Assembly (NCBI GenBank): GCA_002412865.1
Contig: DHVW01000013.1
Location: 92,142-156,141 of the forward strand
Direction: 5' to 3'
DNA: 64,000 nucleotides
DNA from: Sulfurovum sp. UBA5198
GTDB lineage: Bacteria > Campylobacterota > Campylobacteria > Campylobacterales > Sulfurovaceae
Shown here: one piece after another, positions 17,588 through 26,452 of the stretch
How the letters are laid out: every line of letters starts with the position of its first letter
How positions within the stretch are numbered: the stretch's first letter is position 1
The notes under the pieces: model-generated
The model's input: only the letters and a program-made list of their open reading frames with translations
Told to the model about the DNA's origin: nothing
The model's database searches: none
Made by a program: the position numbers and the translations under genes

Positions 17588-18337
17588 ATGAATGACAGAA
17601 TGCAAAGATTATTATCTCCACCATCGACTGATTTTTCGATGCTTGACTACGAATGCTCGTACCTGCCGAACAAAAAAGTTCGTATGCACTATAAATACAT
17701 ATTTGAACCTAATCAAACATTTGCATCAGAAGTAGTAAAGCGTGGCTGGAGAAGATTTGGTAGATATTATTTTCATCCTACCTGCAATGGCTGCAATGAG
17801 TGCAAAAGTCTGCGTATTGATGCTGAACATTTTCAAGCATCAAAAAGTCAAAAAAAATCAATAAAACGAAATGTAGATACCAGAATAGTTCTGCAAGCCC
17901 CAACTCTCTCAAAGGCTCATATAGAACTATACAATCAATACCATATGCACAAACAAGAAAAAAATGGTTGGAAATATAAAGCTATATCACAAAAAGAATA
18001 TTATGAGAACTTTGTAGATGGTGCTAGTAATTTCGCTCGTGAAGTTCTTTATTATAAGGACGATAAGCTTGTGTGTGTTGATTTGATTGACTTATTAGAT
18101 GATGGCATTAGTTCGATTTACTGCTATTATGATTATGGGCATAGTGAACTCTCACTTGGTGTTTTTTCACTACTTTATCAAATAGAACTTGCAAAATATT
18201 TAAATCTAAAGTGGATATATTTAGGATACTGGGTTGATGGTTGCAATGCATTTGCTTACAAAAGCAATTTTACACCTCAAGAGATACTAGATGGATTTCC
18301 ACTATTGGATGTTGAGCCAGAGTGGGTAGAAGTTTAA
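17588..18337 (+). CDS. bpt: aspartate/glutamate leucyltransferase (N-end rule, Bpt)
   Basis: Aminoacyl-tRNA-protein transferase adding Leu from Leu-tRNA to proteins with N-terminal Asp or Glu, marking them for ClpSAP. Family signatures: CSYLPNKKVRMHYKY, HPTCNGCNECKSLRIDAEHF with its cysteine set, ARRxQ-type SQKKSIKRN, and the C-terminal YLGYWVDGCNAFAYKSNF. At 249 residues it fits bacterial Bpt, not the longer eukaryotic Ate1. The ATG at 17588 is chosen over an in-frame GTG at 17549 because the extension overlaps the methyltransferase promoter region and lacks homology. Confidence 0.92.
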   Translation: MNDRMQRLLSPPSTDFSMLDYECSYLPNKKVRMHYKYIFEPNQTFASEVVKRGWRRFGRYYFHPTCNGCNECKSLRIDAEHFQASKSQKKSIKRNVDTRIVLQAPTLSKAHIELYNQYHMHKQEKNGWKYKAISQKEYYENFVDGASNFAREVLYYKDDKLVCVDLIDLLDDGISSIYCYYDYGHSELSLGVFSLLYQIELAKYLNLKWIYLGYWVDGCNAFAYKSNFTPQEILDGFPLLDVEPEWVEV

Positions 18338-18362
18338 GATAGAAATATAGCAAAAATATCTG

Positions 18363-18413
18363 TCACTCTACATTAGCATACTCATAAGCTTGTTGTGCTG
18401 TTATATTTTCCAT
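18363..18413 (-). pseudogene. possible 16-codon gene remnant
   Basis: Two bases after the stop of the 18415 gene there is ATG followed by 15 sense codons (MENITAQQAYEYANVE) and TGA. The residues look like a real protein beginning cut short, and AGAGAAAA lies upstream. It may be a truncated gene start or chance; too short to decide. Confidence 0.2.
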
Positions 18414-18414
18414 G

Positions 18415-19068
18415 TTATTTTTCTCTTTCAAGTTTAATATTTACTTTGATGTCCTTTTGAGAATTTGATATTTCATTGTAGTAATTAATATCATATCTCA
18501 GAGAGGGTGTATTTTGCTGCGAGTCATCTAAACTGCTCCTAATAACAAAATACCCATTTTTTTCTAATTCACATTTGTAGATTTTGTTATCAAATTTCCA
18601 TTCTGAGCAATTAACTAAAACTTCATGCTTTTGGGTGTTTCTATAAACAAATTTAGCAAAATTTGTCCCACCATGATTAGCTTTCTTATCTTTGAAATAG
18701 AAACCCATATATGAAGCTCTATAGTCACAAGCGCCTGGTAAAAAATAGTCCAAAAATATGGTTGATTCAAAAGTTCCATTCTTTATATTTGCTGGAAAAG
18801 TTATTTCTTGTCTTTGCGGGAATCGTGTTCCTGCAAGCCAATTCGTATCATCACATTTTCGATTATTATTAACATATGTGACGGTAAACTTCAGTGTTGA
18901 ATTCTCATCTAGTGGAAACTGACCATGAATTCTAACTTTCTGTGTCGGATTTGGATTAACCTCTGGAATCTTATTTGAGTCGTAGATTACAGTTTCAATT
19001 CCCCACTTTGCTAAAAAGAGTAATGGTATGGCTATAAGGATGTATTTGATTATTTTTTTCGTGTTCAT
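18415..19068 (-). CDS. envelope protein of unknown function, paralogue A
   Basis: A 217-residue protein with an N-terminal hydrophobic segment (KKIIKYILIAIPLLFLAKWG, residues 4-23) that acts as signal or anchor. The mature part is probably beta-rich: NPNPTQKVRIHGQFPLDENS, LKFTVTYVNNN, ITFPANIKNGTFESTIFLDY. Four cysteines in the mature part could form disulfides. It is a tandem paralogue of the next gene (19126-19740): the signal segment, the NPxPT-x-(K/R)I-x-G-x-FP block and the upstream DNA are alike. Unlike that gene it lacks a cysteine at the lipobox position (AKWG), so it would be a secreted or membrane-anchored, not lipidated, form. Function unknown. Confidence 0.65.
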   Translation of the reverse strand: MNTKKIIKYILIAIPLLFLAKWGIETVIYDSNKIPEVNPNPTQKVRIHGQFPLDENSTLKFTVTYVNNNRKCDDTNWLAGTRFPQRQEITFPANIKNGTFESTIFLDYFLPGACDYRASYMGFYFKDKKANHGGTNFAKFVYRNTQKHEVLVNCSEWKFDNKIYKCELEKNGYFVIRSSLDDSQQNTPSLRYDINYYNEISNSQKDIKVNIKLEREK

Positions 19069-19125
19069 GCGGCTTCCTTTGCTTTATTAAATTTAAAATT
19101 TTGACAATTCATTATCATTGCCCCT

Positions 19126-19740
19126 TTACTTAATCAATTCATAATACGGAACATCAAAGCCCTTGTCTGCAAAATCTATTTCTATCTCTTTTGATAAATT
19201 TGAAACTTCCTCAAAACCTATAGAGTGAGTATTGCCAACGGCACATGTTATTCTTTTTTCGATATGCTCATTCAAATCCGAAGGTCTCTTTACTGTATTT
19301 TGCTCCCTAGTACAATTTATCAACTTTTTCTTTACTGTACTTTTATCTGTCAAGTTAACCATTGCGACTCCGCCTTGGATGGTATAATCTTTGCATTTGA
19401 TCTCAGGAGAAAAAGCAACCATTTTCCAGTTAGAAAATATTTGCTTATAATAGTCCTTATAGACAATTGCCTCGTACGAGCCGTCTTTTTTAATATCCGT
19501 CGGCACTTTGATCCATTGAGTCTGTCTCATTCCAAATGAATCATTAGGGGCATATTTGATATTTAGTGTTAGAGTACAACTTTTTTCAAATGGAAACTTA
19601 CCGTATATCTTCAGTTGTGCAGTTGGGCTTGGATTGATTGTAGGCGGTATAGATCTTATTATTTCTTGTCCGATACAGTTGGTTAAAAGCATTAGTGGTA
19701 ATGCTATGAGAGTGTATTTGATAATTTTTTTGGTAGTCAT
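19126..19740 (-). CDS. putative lipoprotein of unknown function, paralogue B
   Basis: A 204-residue protein with a signal of the form KKIIKYTLIALPLMLLTNC, where Cys22 sits at a lipobox-like LLTNC; Asn at -1 is unusual, so lipidation is likely but not certain. The mature part starts with a proline-rich stretch (SIPPTINPSPTAQLKIYGKF) and continues with beta-like sequence aligned to paralogue A. Ribosome site AAGGAG lies upstream. 57 bases separate it from paralogue A. No known domain is recognised; neither neighbour suggests a role. Confidence 0.65.
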   Translation of the reverse strand: MTTKKIIKYTLIALPLMLLTNCIGQEIIRSIPPTINPSPTAQLKIYGKFPFEKSCTLTLNIKYAPNDSFGMRQTQWIKVPTDIKKDGSYEAIVYKDYYKQIFSNWKMVAFSPEIKCKDYTIQGGVAMVNLTDKSTVKKKLINCTREQNTVKRPSDLNEHIEKRITCAVGNTHSIGFEEVSNLSKEIEIDFADKGFDVPYYELIK

Positions 19741-20081
19741 GCTGCTGTCTCCTTGATATTGTTATCAAATCCAATTAAAAGCTTATTAAAATTAAAATTT
19801 TATCAAATATCTTATCTAATATGTTCTTTAAAGTTAATTTTTTATAAACTTTTACATATGTTGTAAATTTGGATTTTAGGCATTAATTCTCCAATATTGA
19901 TAAGTTTTATAGATAATTATACCTAGCCTCCCACTTAGGGTAGCCTTTAACAAATTTATTAAACAAGAATTATATTTTAGTGTGTTGATTTGTAGCAATA
20001 TACATTTTTAGTGATGTATTAAAAATAGCATTTATCTGATTTTTACATATAAACTTCAATAAGCAAGCATAGAGTATTTAG
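19741..20081. other. gene-free AT-rich gap of about 340 bases
   Basis: No open frame with coding character on either strand. The right-hand part of the paralogue B upstream region (about 19790-19805 on the minus strand) contains AAAATTTTAATTTTAATAAG, nearly matched before paralogue A. The rest is T-rich with no strong hairpin or RNA signature that I can see. Confidence 0.4.
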
Positions 20082-21179
20082 CTAACTTTTAATTTTCCTA
20101 ACCCAGTTCCAAAATAACCTGTTCGGATTTACTCTCTCATCTATTAAAGTGCCTTTTACAATATGATTGGCTAGTTCATTTGCCAAATATGGGGCAAATA
20201 CAAACCCTCTAGCACCTAGAGCATTAAATACAAACAGATTTTTATAATGAATGAGCGGATATTTGCGTCCATTTAGTATATTTGGATACTCCAACATCTT
20301 GGCTATATCAATAATACTTCCAACAACTGGAGTATAATCCCTATTGGATGCTCTCATGCCACAAAATATCTCTTTAAGCTCAAAATCAATCGTATCTATG
20401 AAGTCACTAGCACGAGCTAGGAGCTTCGTTGCTTTTTGCTCACTACATGGTTTTTTCTCTTGCACTTCAAGCTCATGAGTTGCACCCAACTTTATTACAC
20501 CACCCATATTCGCTGAGGCTGAAAATCCCTCATGAAATGACTTTGCTAGTGGTAGATTCGTGCTAAAATCCGCCCTATTCCCCCAAATACCATCTATGCT
20601 CATATATCGTATGTCTATTAGCTCATTTTCATAGCCAGTGGCTAATATAATATTTTTTGATGTGAGTTCACCTATATGCCAAAACTCTCCATCAAATTCT
20701 ATCTTTTCTACATCCATTGTTTGAATATCTATGCCATCCAGCATAGCCTTGCAAATATCAACAGCGTCACATACTCCAGCTTCATTAAACTCTATGGCAC
20801 TAAAACTTGATTTTATGCCTATATTTTGTAGCTCATCAGTAGTAATCTTATGATGGATTTGTGAAATACTAAACTCATCTATTTGTAGTGATTCTTTTTC
20901 GCTTTTTGGTATTCTGATTATGCTTGTCTGATGAAAATATTGTGGGAAATATTGTTTATAAAAATCTACGGCAAAGGCAAAGGCATTGTCGCTTAATTGC
21001 TTTAATGGTAAATCTGTACCGAGCTTAGGTGACATAAACGCTCCAGCAGCTCCACTTCCGCCAGTTGCAATACCGTTTTTGTCAATTACAAGCACATTTT
21101 GTCCTACTTTATGGAGTTCATATGCCACACTACAGCCAGCAATACCAGCACCGATAATGATGGTATCATAATTAATCAT
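20082..21179 (-). CDS. FAD-dependent oxidoreductase, MnmC C-terminal-domain type
   Basis: A DAO-fold flavoprotein of 365 residues. The Rossmann motif IIIGAGIAGCSVAYELHKVG is at residues 6-25, with the acidic end of the ADP-binding fold at VLVIDK; GGSGAAGAFMSPKLG and later CGMRASNRDYTPVVGS and NALGARGFVFAPYLA complete the pattern seen in the oxidoreductase half of MnmC, which converts cmnm5(s2)U34 to nm5(s2)U34 in tRNA. The methyltransferase half of MnmC is absent here, so it is either a stand-alone MnmC2-like enzyme or a related amino-acid oxidase. It starts inside the stop of glyS (TAATG), so translation is coupled. It ends the leuD-to-here operon. Confidence 0.75.
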   Translation of the reverse strand: MINYDTIIIGAGIAGCSVAYELHKVGQNVLVIDKNGIATGGSGAAGAFMSPKLGTDLPLKQLSDNAFAFAVDFYKQYFPQYFHQTSIIRIPKSEKESLQIDEFSISQIHHKITTDELQNIGIKSSFSAIEFNEAGVCDAVDICKAMLDGIDIQTMDVEKIEFDGEFWHIGELTSKNIILATGYENELIDIRYMSIDGIWGNRADFSTNLPLAKSFHEGFSASANMGGVIKLGATHELEVQEKKPCSEQKATKLLARASDFIDTIDFELKEIFCGMRASNRDYTPVVGSIIDIAKMLEYPNILNGRKYPLIHYKNLFVFNALGARGFVFAPYLANELANHIVKGTLIDERVNPNRLFWNWVRKIKS

Positions 21180-23203
21180 TAGATAGTTATCTCTTTTATA
21201 TCTGCAATACTTTTAAAGCTATTGTAAACAAGCCCGATAGTAGCCTGTCTATTTAATTTTATCTTTTCAACATCACTATTAACCATGACTGTTTCAAAGT
21301 AGCTATCAAGCAATGGTTTTAGTCCAAATAGTGCTTCTAATCTAGACTCGTAAGAGCTAAATTCTCTTTTTTCAATATCCATAAAACTACTATACAGATT
21401 TGTCTCGGCAACTTCAATAAATAGTGAGCTGTCCACAGTTGTATTTACCGTATCTTTAGATATATTGGCTACTCGCTTGAATGTGCTTGAAGTCTCTTTA
21501 AAATCATCTCTTATTACAATCGAATTGAGTGCTAGTGATTTTTTGAAAATCTCACAAATATCTTTTTCTCCTGAGCTTAATACAGCAGATATTATAGATG
21601 GATTTACGGGGATTGCTTTATATAATCTCTCGATGACAAAAGATGACAAAAGCTCCAAATCAAATGGCTCATAAAAGCTAGATAAATCAGCAAGTATTTC
21701 ATCTATATTAAATGGTAAATCGTACTCATCAACTATTCTAAAAATGCCATTCACGGCTCGTCTTAGCGAGAATGGATCTTTAGATCCTGTTGGGATTTTT
21801 CCTACGCTAAATAGTCCAATTAAAGTATCTAATTTGATTGCCATAGCAACGATTGAACTAAAGATAGTTGACGGAAGTTCAGCTCCATCTCCTATTGGCA
21901 TATATTGTTCCTTGATGGCATCACAAACTATACTATTGTGTCCAAACTCTTTTGCATAATAGCTTCCCATTAGCCCTTGTAGCTCTGTAAATTCATAAAC
22001 CATCTCACTTGTCAAATCAGCTTTGGCTAAATTAATAGCTTCACTCATAAGGGATTTGACTTCGTTGATATTTTTTAACTTATCACTATATTTTTCACTC
22101 AAATAGAGTGCTATTTTCTCTTCTCTTTTTATCTTGTCACTTAGTGTGCCTAGTCCATCTATGAATTGAACCTTCTCTAGTCCGTCACATTTTAACCCTC
22201 TAGCTAAATCATTTTTATAGAAAAACATAGCATCACTAAGTCTAGGACGCAATACACGCTCATTTCCATCAACTACCTTTGAGTAATCACTTGTCAGAGC
22301 ATTGCTAACTACAACAAATTTATTTGATAATTTACTATTTTCAAAAACGGGGAAATACCGCTGATTTTCTTTCATTGATGTAATAATTACTTCTGGTGGC
22401 AAAGTCAAAAATTCTTCATCAAATGAACCTAATAGTGCTTGTGGATTTTCAGTAATTGCAACCACCTCATCTAAAAGCTCATCATCTCGCTCTATTGATA
22501 TACCATTTTTCTTTTCTATCGTTCCAAAATCCATTAATATGGATACTTTTCTAAACTCTTGGTTTAAAGCCACAGCACCTTCACTTAATATGGTTTCATA
22601 CATATCGATTGAATTTATCGTGACTTTGTCGTTGTCTATCATTCTATGTAATTGTGTTGTATTTCCACTTTTTACTCCAAATAGTTCAATGTCCAAATGC
22701 TCATCTCCTAGCATAACTAGAAGCCATCTTACTGGACGAATAAACTCATCAGTTCTACTTGCCCATCGCATCATTTTACCAAATGCCATAGAGCTTATCC
22801 ACTCAGATATCATATCCTCTACTAGAGTTTTTGTATCTTTTCCTTTTGATAGCGTAGAATAAAATAAAACATCTTTACCTTTTATCTCTTTTCGCTCAAG
22901 CTTATCAAATTCTATACCGCACTTGGAAGCAAAACTAAGTCCAGCTGGTGTTACAACTCCATCTTTAAGTGCTACTGCAACAGGAGGTCCAACTAGCTCA
23001 ATCTCGCTATCAGCTTGTCTTGTAGGTATTTGCATTGCTCTAATAACTAATCTTCTTGGTGTATATAAAAATTCAAAATCAGATTGAAGTGAATATTTAA
23101 CTAATATTTCCCGCCATGAGGCTTTTATATCATCTAGTATCTTTAGAAGTGGTATAGCTGGTAACTCCTCTACACCTATCTCAATAAGTAATGGCTTCAT
23201 CAT
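21179..23203 (-). CDS. glyS: glycyl-tRNA synthetase beta subunit
   Basis: The 674-residue beta chain of the alpha2beta2 bacterial glycyl-tRNA synthetase, which carries tRNA-binding domains. Marks: LLIEIGVEELPAIPL at the N-terminus, GKMMRWASRTDEFIRPVRWL, FPVFENSKLSNKFVVVSNAL, and the central PTGSKDPFSLRRAVNGIFRI. The alpha subunit gene glyQ is not in the window. Two consecutive ATGs (23203 and 23200) are possible; the first overlaps the stop of a 51-codon gene upstream as ATGA, arguing for coupling. Confidence 0.95.
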   Translation of the reverse strand: MMKPLLIEIGVEELPAIPLLKILDDIKASWREILVKYSLQSDFEFLYTPRRLVIRAMQIPTRQADSEIELVGPPVAVALKDGVVTPAGLSFASKCGIEFDKLERKEIKGKDVLFYSTLSKGKDTKTLVEDMISEWISSMAFGKMMRWASRTDEFIRPVRWLLVMLGDEHLDIELFGVKSGNTTQLHRMIDNDKVTINSIDMYETILSEGAVALNQEFRKVSILMDFGTIEKKNGISIERDDELLDEVVAITENPQALLGSFDEEFLTLPPEVIITSMKENQRYFPVFENSKLSNKFVVVSNALTSDYSKVVDGNERVLRPRLSDAMFFYKNDLARGLKCDGLEKVQFIDGLGTLSDKIKREEKIALYLSEKYSDKLKNINEVKSLMSEAINLAKADLTSEMVYEFTELQGLMGSYYAKEFGHNSIVCDAIKEQYMPIGDGAELPSTIFSSIVAMAIKLDTLIGLFSVGKIPTGSKDPFSLRRAVNGIFRIVDEYDLPFNIDEILADLSSFYEPFDLELLSSFVIERLYKAIPVNPSIISAVLSSGEKDICEIFKKSLALNSIVIRDDFKETSSTFKRVANISKDTVNTTVDSSLFIEVAETNLYSSFMDIEKREFSSYESRLEALFGLKPLLDSYFETVMVNSDVEKIKLNRQATIGLVYNSFKSIADIKEITI

Positions 23204-23355
23204 CGGTAATCCTCTTGTTTAGTATCTTTTTCTTCTAGCATATCTATTCTGTTGTCATTGGAATCAAATTTTTGCCTAAAATAATTTCTAATTATAATAA
23301 ATGTTATCAGTCCAAATATTGCAAATGGTGCTAAATATATTATATCTTTTATCAC
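23200..23355 (-). CDS. small single-span membrane protein between trmL and glyS
   Basis: A 51-residue frame starting at GTG 23355, with AAAGGA six bases upstream, and ending in TGA that overlaps the glyS ATG by four bases. The translation is IKDIIYLAPFAIFGLITFII (one transmembrane helix, about residues 5-22), then RNYFRQKF and an acidic tail EEKDTKQEDYR. It fills the gap between trmL and glyS exactly, with a start three bases after the trmL stop. Good ribosome site, membrane helix with positive-inside flank and coupled stop/start together support a real gene. Function unknown. Confidence 0.65.
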   Translation of the reverse strand: MIKDIIYLAPFAIFGLITFIIIRNYFRQKFDSNDNRIDMLEEKDTKQEDYR

Positions 23356-23358
23356 ACT

Positions 23359-23844
23359 TTATCCTTTTGATGGTATCGTTATTTTTTCAAATCCGTCATA
23401 ATTTTGACGCAAAGCTTCATAAGCTACGATACCCACACTTATTCCCAAATTAAGACTTCTGCCATTATTGCCCATTGGTATAGTGATACATCTATCTATA
23501 TTGTCTCGTAATATTTTTTCATCAATTCCGGTGGTTTCAGAACCAAATAGTATAAAGTCACCTTTATTAAACGAGGCATTAAAGTAAATTTTATCAGTTT
23601 TAGTAGTTGCAAAGTGGAATTTATCGCTTGGAGGATTTGCGTTTAGAAACTCATCAATACTTTCCCAAACTACCAAATCAAGCTTATTCCAATAATCAAG
23701 CCCTGCTCTTTTAACAGCTTTATCATCCATGTCAAAACCAATTGGTTTTACGATGTGTAACGAGGCTCCAATATTGACGCAAAGTCGCCCTATCGTGCCA
23801 GTATTAGGTGGGATTTGAGGAGATATAAGTACTATATTAAACAT
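23359..23844 (-). CDS. trmL: tRNA (cytidine/uridine34-2'-O)-methyltransferase
   Basis: SPOUT-fold methyltransferase modifying the wobble ribose of Leu tRNAs. The N-terminus IVLISPQIPPNTGTIGRLC is the TrmL signature (N-T-G motif 1), followed by FGSETTGI (motif 2) and the knot IPMGNNGRSLNLGISVGIV (motif 3). The length of 161 is typical. Its start shares a base with the stop of purU. It is the third tRNA-related gene in this operon together with glyS and the MnmC2-like enzyme. Confidence 0.93.
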   Translation of the reverse strand: MFNIVLISPQIPPNTGTIGRLCVNIGASLHIVKPIGFDMDDKAVKRAGLDYWNKLDLVVWESIDEFLNANPPSDKFHFATTKTDKIYFNASFNKGDFILFGSETTGIDEKILRDNIDRCITIPMGNNGRSLNLGISVGIVAYEALRQNYDGFEKITIPSKG

Positions 23845-24692
23845 TAAAATACAATCGTCTTATTACCGTTTAGAAAAACTCTATCATTAAGTACAAGCGA
23901 TAATGCACGAGAAAGTACAATCTTCTCCACATCACGCCCTGCTCTTTGCATATCTCGCCAATCCAGCCTATGATTAACACCAATAACATCTTGAGCTATA
24001 ATAGGTCCTTCATCAAGGTCATTTGTCACGAAATGTGCAGTAGCACCTATAATTTTAACTCCCCTATCGTACGCTTGCTTGTATGGGTTAGCTCCAATAA
24101 ATGCAGGTAGAAACGAGTGATGAATATTTATAATCTTACCATCAAACTGAGAAACAAAGCTTGGTGTTAGTATTCTCATATATTTAGCTAACACAATATA
24201 ATCAAAATCTATTTTTTGCAAAACTTCAATGACAGCATTTTCATGTGCTTCTCTACTAATATTTTCAGCACTTATATGAATAAATGGAATATCAAAACGC
24301 CCTACTAGCCCACCAAGGGTATTATGATTTGCTATAACAGCTACTATATCAACATCAAGTTCACCATCGCTATGGCGAATCAAAATATCACCCAACGCAT
24401 GAGACTCTTTGGTTACAAAGATAACTATTTTTTTTCTATTTGGCTCTATCACTCGACAGTTGGCGTTTGATGGAAGCACTGAGATTAGTTTATTTTTTAA
24501 TTCTGCCGCACTAAACTCGCCAGATACCACAGAACGCATAAAAAATCGACCATTCTCAGGATCAACAAACTCTCTATTGCTCTCTATATTTAAGTTTTGT
24601 TCGAAAAATACTTTTGAGGTTTGATAAACAAGCCCTTTCGCATCTTGACAATCTATCAATACTCTAGCTTTTGAATTTTCTATGTTTATCAT
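23844..24692 (-). CDS. purU: formyltetrahydrofolate deformylase
   Basis: Hydrolyses 10-formyl-tetrahydrofolate to formate and tetrahydrofolate, balancing one-carbon pools. An N-terminal ACT-type regulatory domain (residues about 6-80, LIDCQDAKGLVYQTSKVFFE) is followed by the formyltransferase domain with VLAKYMRILTPSFV, the catalytic NIHHSFLPAF, and GATAHFVTNDLDEGPII. The 282 residues match PurU rather than PurN (about 190-210). It lies five bases downstream of leuB. Confidence 0.94.
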   Translation of the reverse strand: MINIENSKARVLIDCQDAKGLVYQTSKVFFEQNLNIESNREFVDPENGRFFMRSVVSGEFSAAELKNKLISVLPSNANCRVIEPNRKKIVIFVTKESHALGDILIRHSDGELDVDIVAVIANHNTLGGLVGRFDIPFIHISAENISREAHENAVIEVLQKIDFDYIVLAKYMRILTPSFVSQFDGKIINIHHSFLPAFIGANPYKQAYDRGVKIIGATAHFVTNDLDEGPIIAQDVIGVNHRLDWRDMQRAGRDVEKIVLSRALSLVLNDRVFLNGNKTIVF

Positions 24693-24697
24693 ACCAA

Positions 24698-25768
24698 TTA
24701 TGCCATTAGATATTTAGCTACTATATCACCCATCTCAGAACAACTACACAAAACTTTAGCATCATATGCACCAATATCACCAGTTCTATATCCATCACGA
24801 AGTGCTGATTTGATAGCATCATCTATCTTTTGCGAAGCTTCAAGCTCTCCAAACGCGTATTTCAACATCATAGAAGCACTTGAGATTGTAGCCAAAGGAT
24901 TGGCGATATTTTGTCCTGCAATATCAGGGGCCGAACCATGAATTGGCTCATAAAGCCCAATCCCTGCACCAGTACTTGCACTAGGCAATAACCCTATTGA
25001 GCCACTAAGCATACTAGCAGCATCTGAGAGAATATCTCCAAAAATATTACCTGTTAAGATTACATCAAATTGCTTTGGATTTCGTATAAGCTGCATTGCT
25101 GCATTATCTACATACATATGTGTAAGCTCGACCTCTGGATATCCTTTGGCAATTTCGATGACAATCTCTCTCCAAAACTGGCTAACCTCAAGAACATTTG
25201 CCTTGTCAACCGAACACACTCGCTTATCTCTCTTCATTGCTATCTCAAAAGCTACTTTTGCTATTCGCTCAACTTCACTTCTTGTATACACCATTGTATT
25301 GTAAGCCCTATCACTTTCAATTGCTCTAGGTTGACCAAAATATATCCCACCAGTCAGCTCTCTAACTACCATAATATCCACGCCACTAACTACTTCTGCT
25401 TTTAGGGTTGAGGCGTTAACTAGCTCATCATAAACGATAGCTGGACGAAGATTTGCAAAAGTTCCCATAAACTCACGGATTGCCAATAGTCCACTTTCAG
25501 GTCTTAGATGTCGCTCTAAATTGTCCCATTTTGGACCACCGATTGCACCAAATAAAATTGCATCACATTTGGTTACTCCATCTTTTGTCTCTTGCGGAAA
25601 AGGCACACCAGTTGCGTCAATCGCTGCTCCACCTAGTAACATTTCATTGTATTCAAACTCTAAGCTACAAATCTTACCAACTACATCAAGAACTTTAGTA
25701 GCCTCATCTATAATCTCTGGACCAATTCCGTCGCCTTTTATAAGGCCTATTTTGTATTTTTTTGCCAT
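24698..25768 (-). CDS. leuB: 3-isopropylmalate dehydrogenase
   Basis: NAD-dependent oxidative decarboxylation of 3-isopropylmalate in leucine synthesis. LIKGDGIGPEIIDEA at the N-terminus, the LLAIREFMGTFANLRPA segment that sets isopropylmalate specificity, RELTGGIYFG, and the metal/NAD signature NIFGDILSDAASMLSGSIGLLPSAS are all present. 356 residues is standard. It shares a base with the stop of leuD upstream. Confidence 0.96.
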   Translation of the reverse strand: MAKKYKIGLIKGDGIGPEIIDEATKVLDVVGKICSLEFEYNEMLLGGAAIDATGVPFPQETKDGVTKCDAILFGAIGGPKWDNLERHLRPESGLLAIREFMGTFANLRPAIVYDELVNASTLKAEVVSGVDIMVVRELTGGIYFGQPRAIESDRAYNTMVYTRSEVERIAKVAFEIAMKRDKRVCSVDKANVLEVSQFWREIVIEIAKGYPEVELTHMYVDNAAMQLIRNPKQFDVILTGNIFGDILSDAASMLSGSIGLLPSASTGAGIGLYEPIHGSAPDIAGQNIANPLATISSASMMLKYAFGELEASQKIDDAIKSALRDGYRTGDIGAYDAKVLCSCSEMGDIVAKYLMA

Positions 25769-26256
25769 TATTTTGCCTCCAACTCTTTTTTTGCAAATTC
25801 AATTAATCCACCAGCATCCACAAGTGACTGCATAAAATCAGGTATTGGAGTAAACTTGTATGTTTTTGATTGTGTGATATTTACCACCTCTCCTTTGTCC
25901 ATATCTACTCTTATGGTGTCGCCTTCGTTTATCTCGTCAGCCTCTTTAAGCTCAAATATTGGCAACCCCATATTAAAGGCATTTCTATAAAAAATCCTAG
26001 CAAATGTAGGAGCAATAACTGCGCTAATCCCAGCAGCTTTGATAGCAATAGGTGCATGCTCACGACTACTTCCACAACCAAAGTTCTCGCCTGCAACCAT
26101 AATATCTCCAATATTCATCTTTGATGTGAATTCTGGATCTGCATCTTCCATTACATGCTTAGCAAGCTCAATAGGATCACTCGTATTGAGGTATCTAGCA
26201 GCTATTATCAAATCAGTATCTATATTTTCTCCAAATTTCCAAACTTTACCTTGCAA
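25768..26256 (-). CDS. leuD: 3-isopropylmalate dehydratase small subunit
   Basis: The swivelling small subunit of isopropylmalate isomerase: KFGENIDTDLIIAARYLNT, then MVAGENFGCGSSREHAP, the family signature. It is the short 162-residue form found with archaeal-type LeuC partners; leuC is not in the window. The start codon is TTG at 26256, with AAAGGA six bases upstream. First gene of the minus-strand operon leuD-leuB-purU-trmL-small protein-glyS-oxidoreductase. Confidence 0.94.
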   Translation of the reverse strand: MQGKVWKFGENIDTDLIIAARYLNTSDPIELAKHVMEDADPEFTSKMNIGDIMVAGENFGCGSSREHAPIAIKAAGISAVIAPTFARIFYRNAFNMGLPIFELKEADEINEGDTIRVDMDKGEVVNITQSKTYKFTPIPDFMQSLVDAGGLIEFAKKELEAK

Positions 26257-26292
26257 ATTTTATCCTTTAGTATTTAAAAATTATTTAGAATT

Positions 26293-26320
26293 ATTATATC
26301 AAAAATTGCCATACAATCAA
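26293..26320 (-). promoter_or_regulatory. sigma70-type promoter of the leuD operon
   Basis: Minus-strand TTGATT (26315-26320), 16 bases, TATAAT (26293-26298), about 37 bases before the leuD start. Confidence 0.65.
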
Positions 26321-26351
26321 CTTTTAAAGCCAAGCGATATCAATCTTATAC

Positions 26352-26380
26352 TTGACTTTTTAATAATATTTGGGTATAAT
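26352..26380 (+). promoter_or_regulatory. sigma70-type promoter of rpoD
   Basis: TTGACT (26352-26357), 17 bases, TATAAT (26375-26380): the strongest promoter match in the window. It lies about 70 bases upstream of rpoD, back to back with the leuD promoter 32 bases away. Confidence 0.8.
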
Positions 26381-26452
26381 CCACCTTAATAAATTATAAA
26401 ACTAATTTTAACAGGTACAAATCTCTCACACAAAATCAAAGGACAATCAAAA

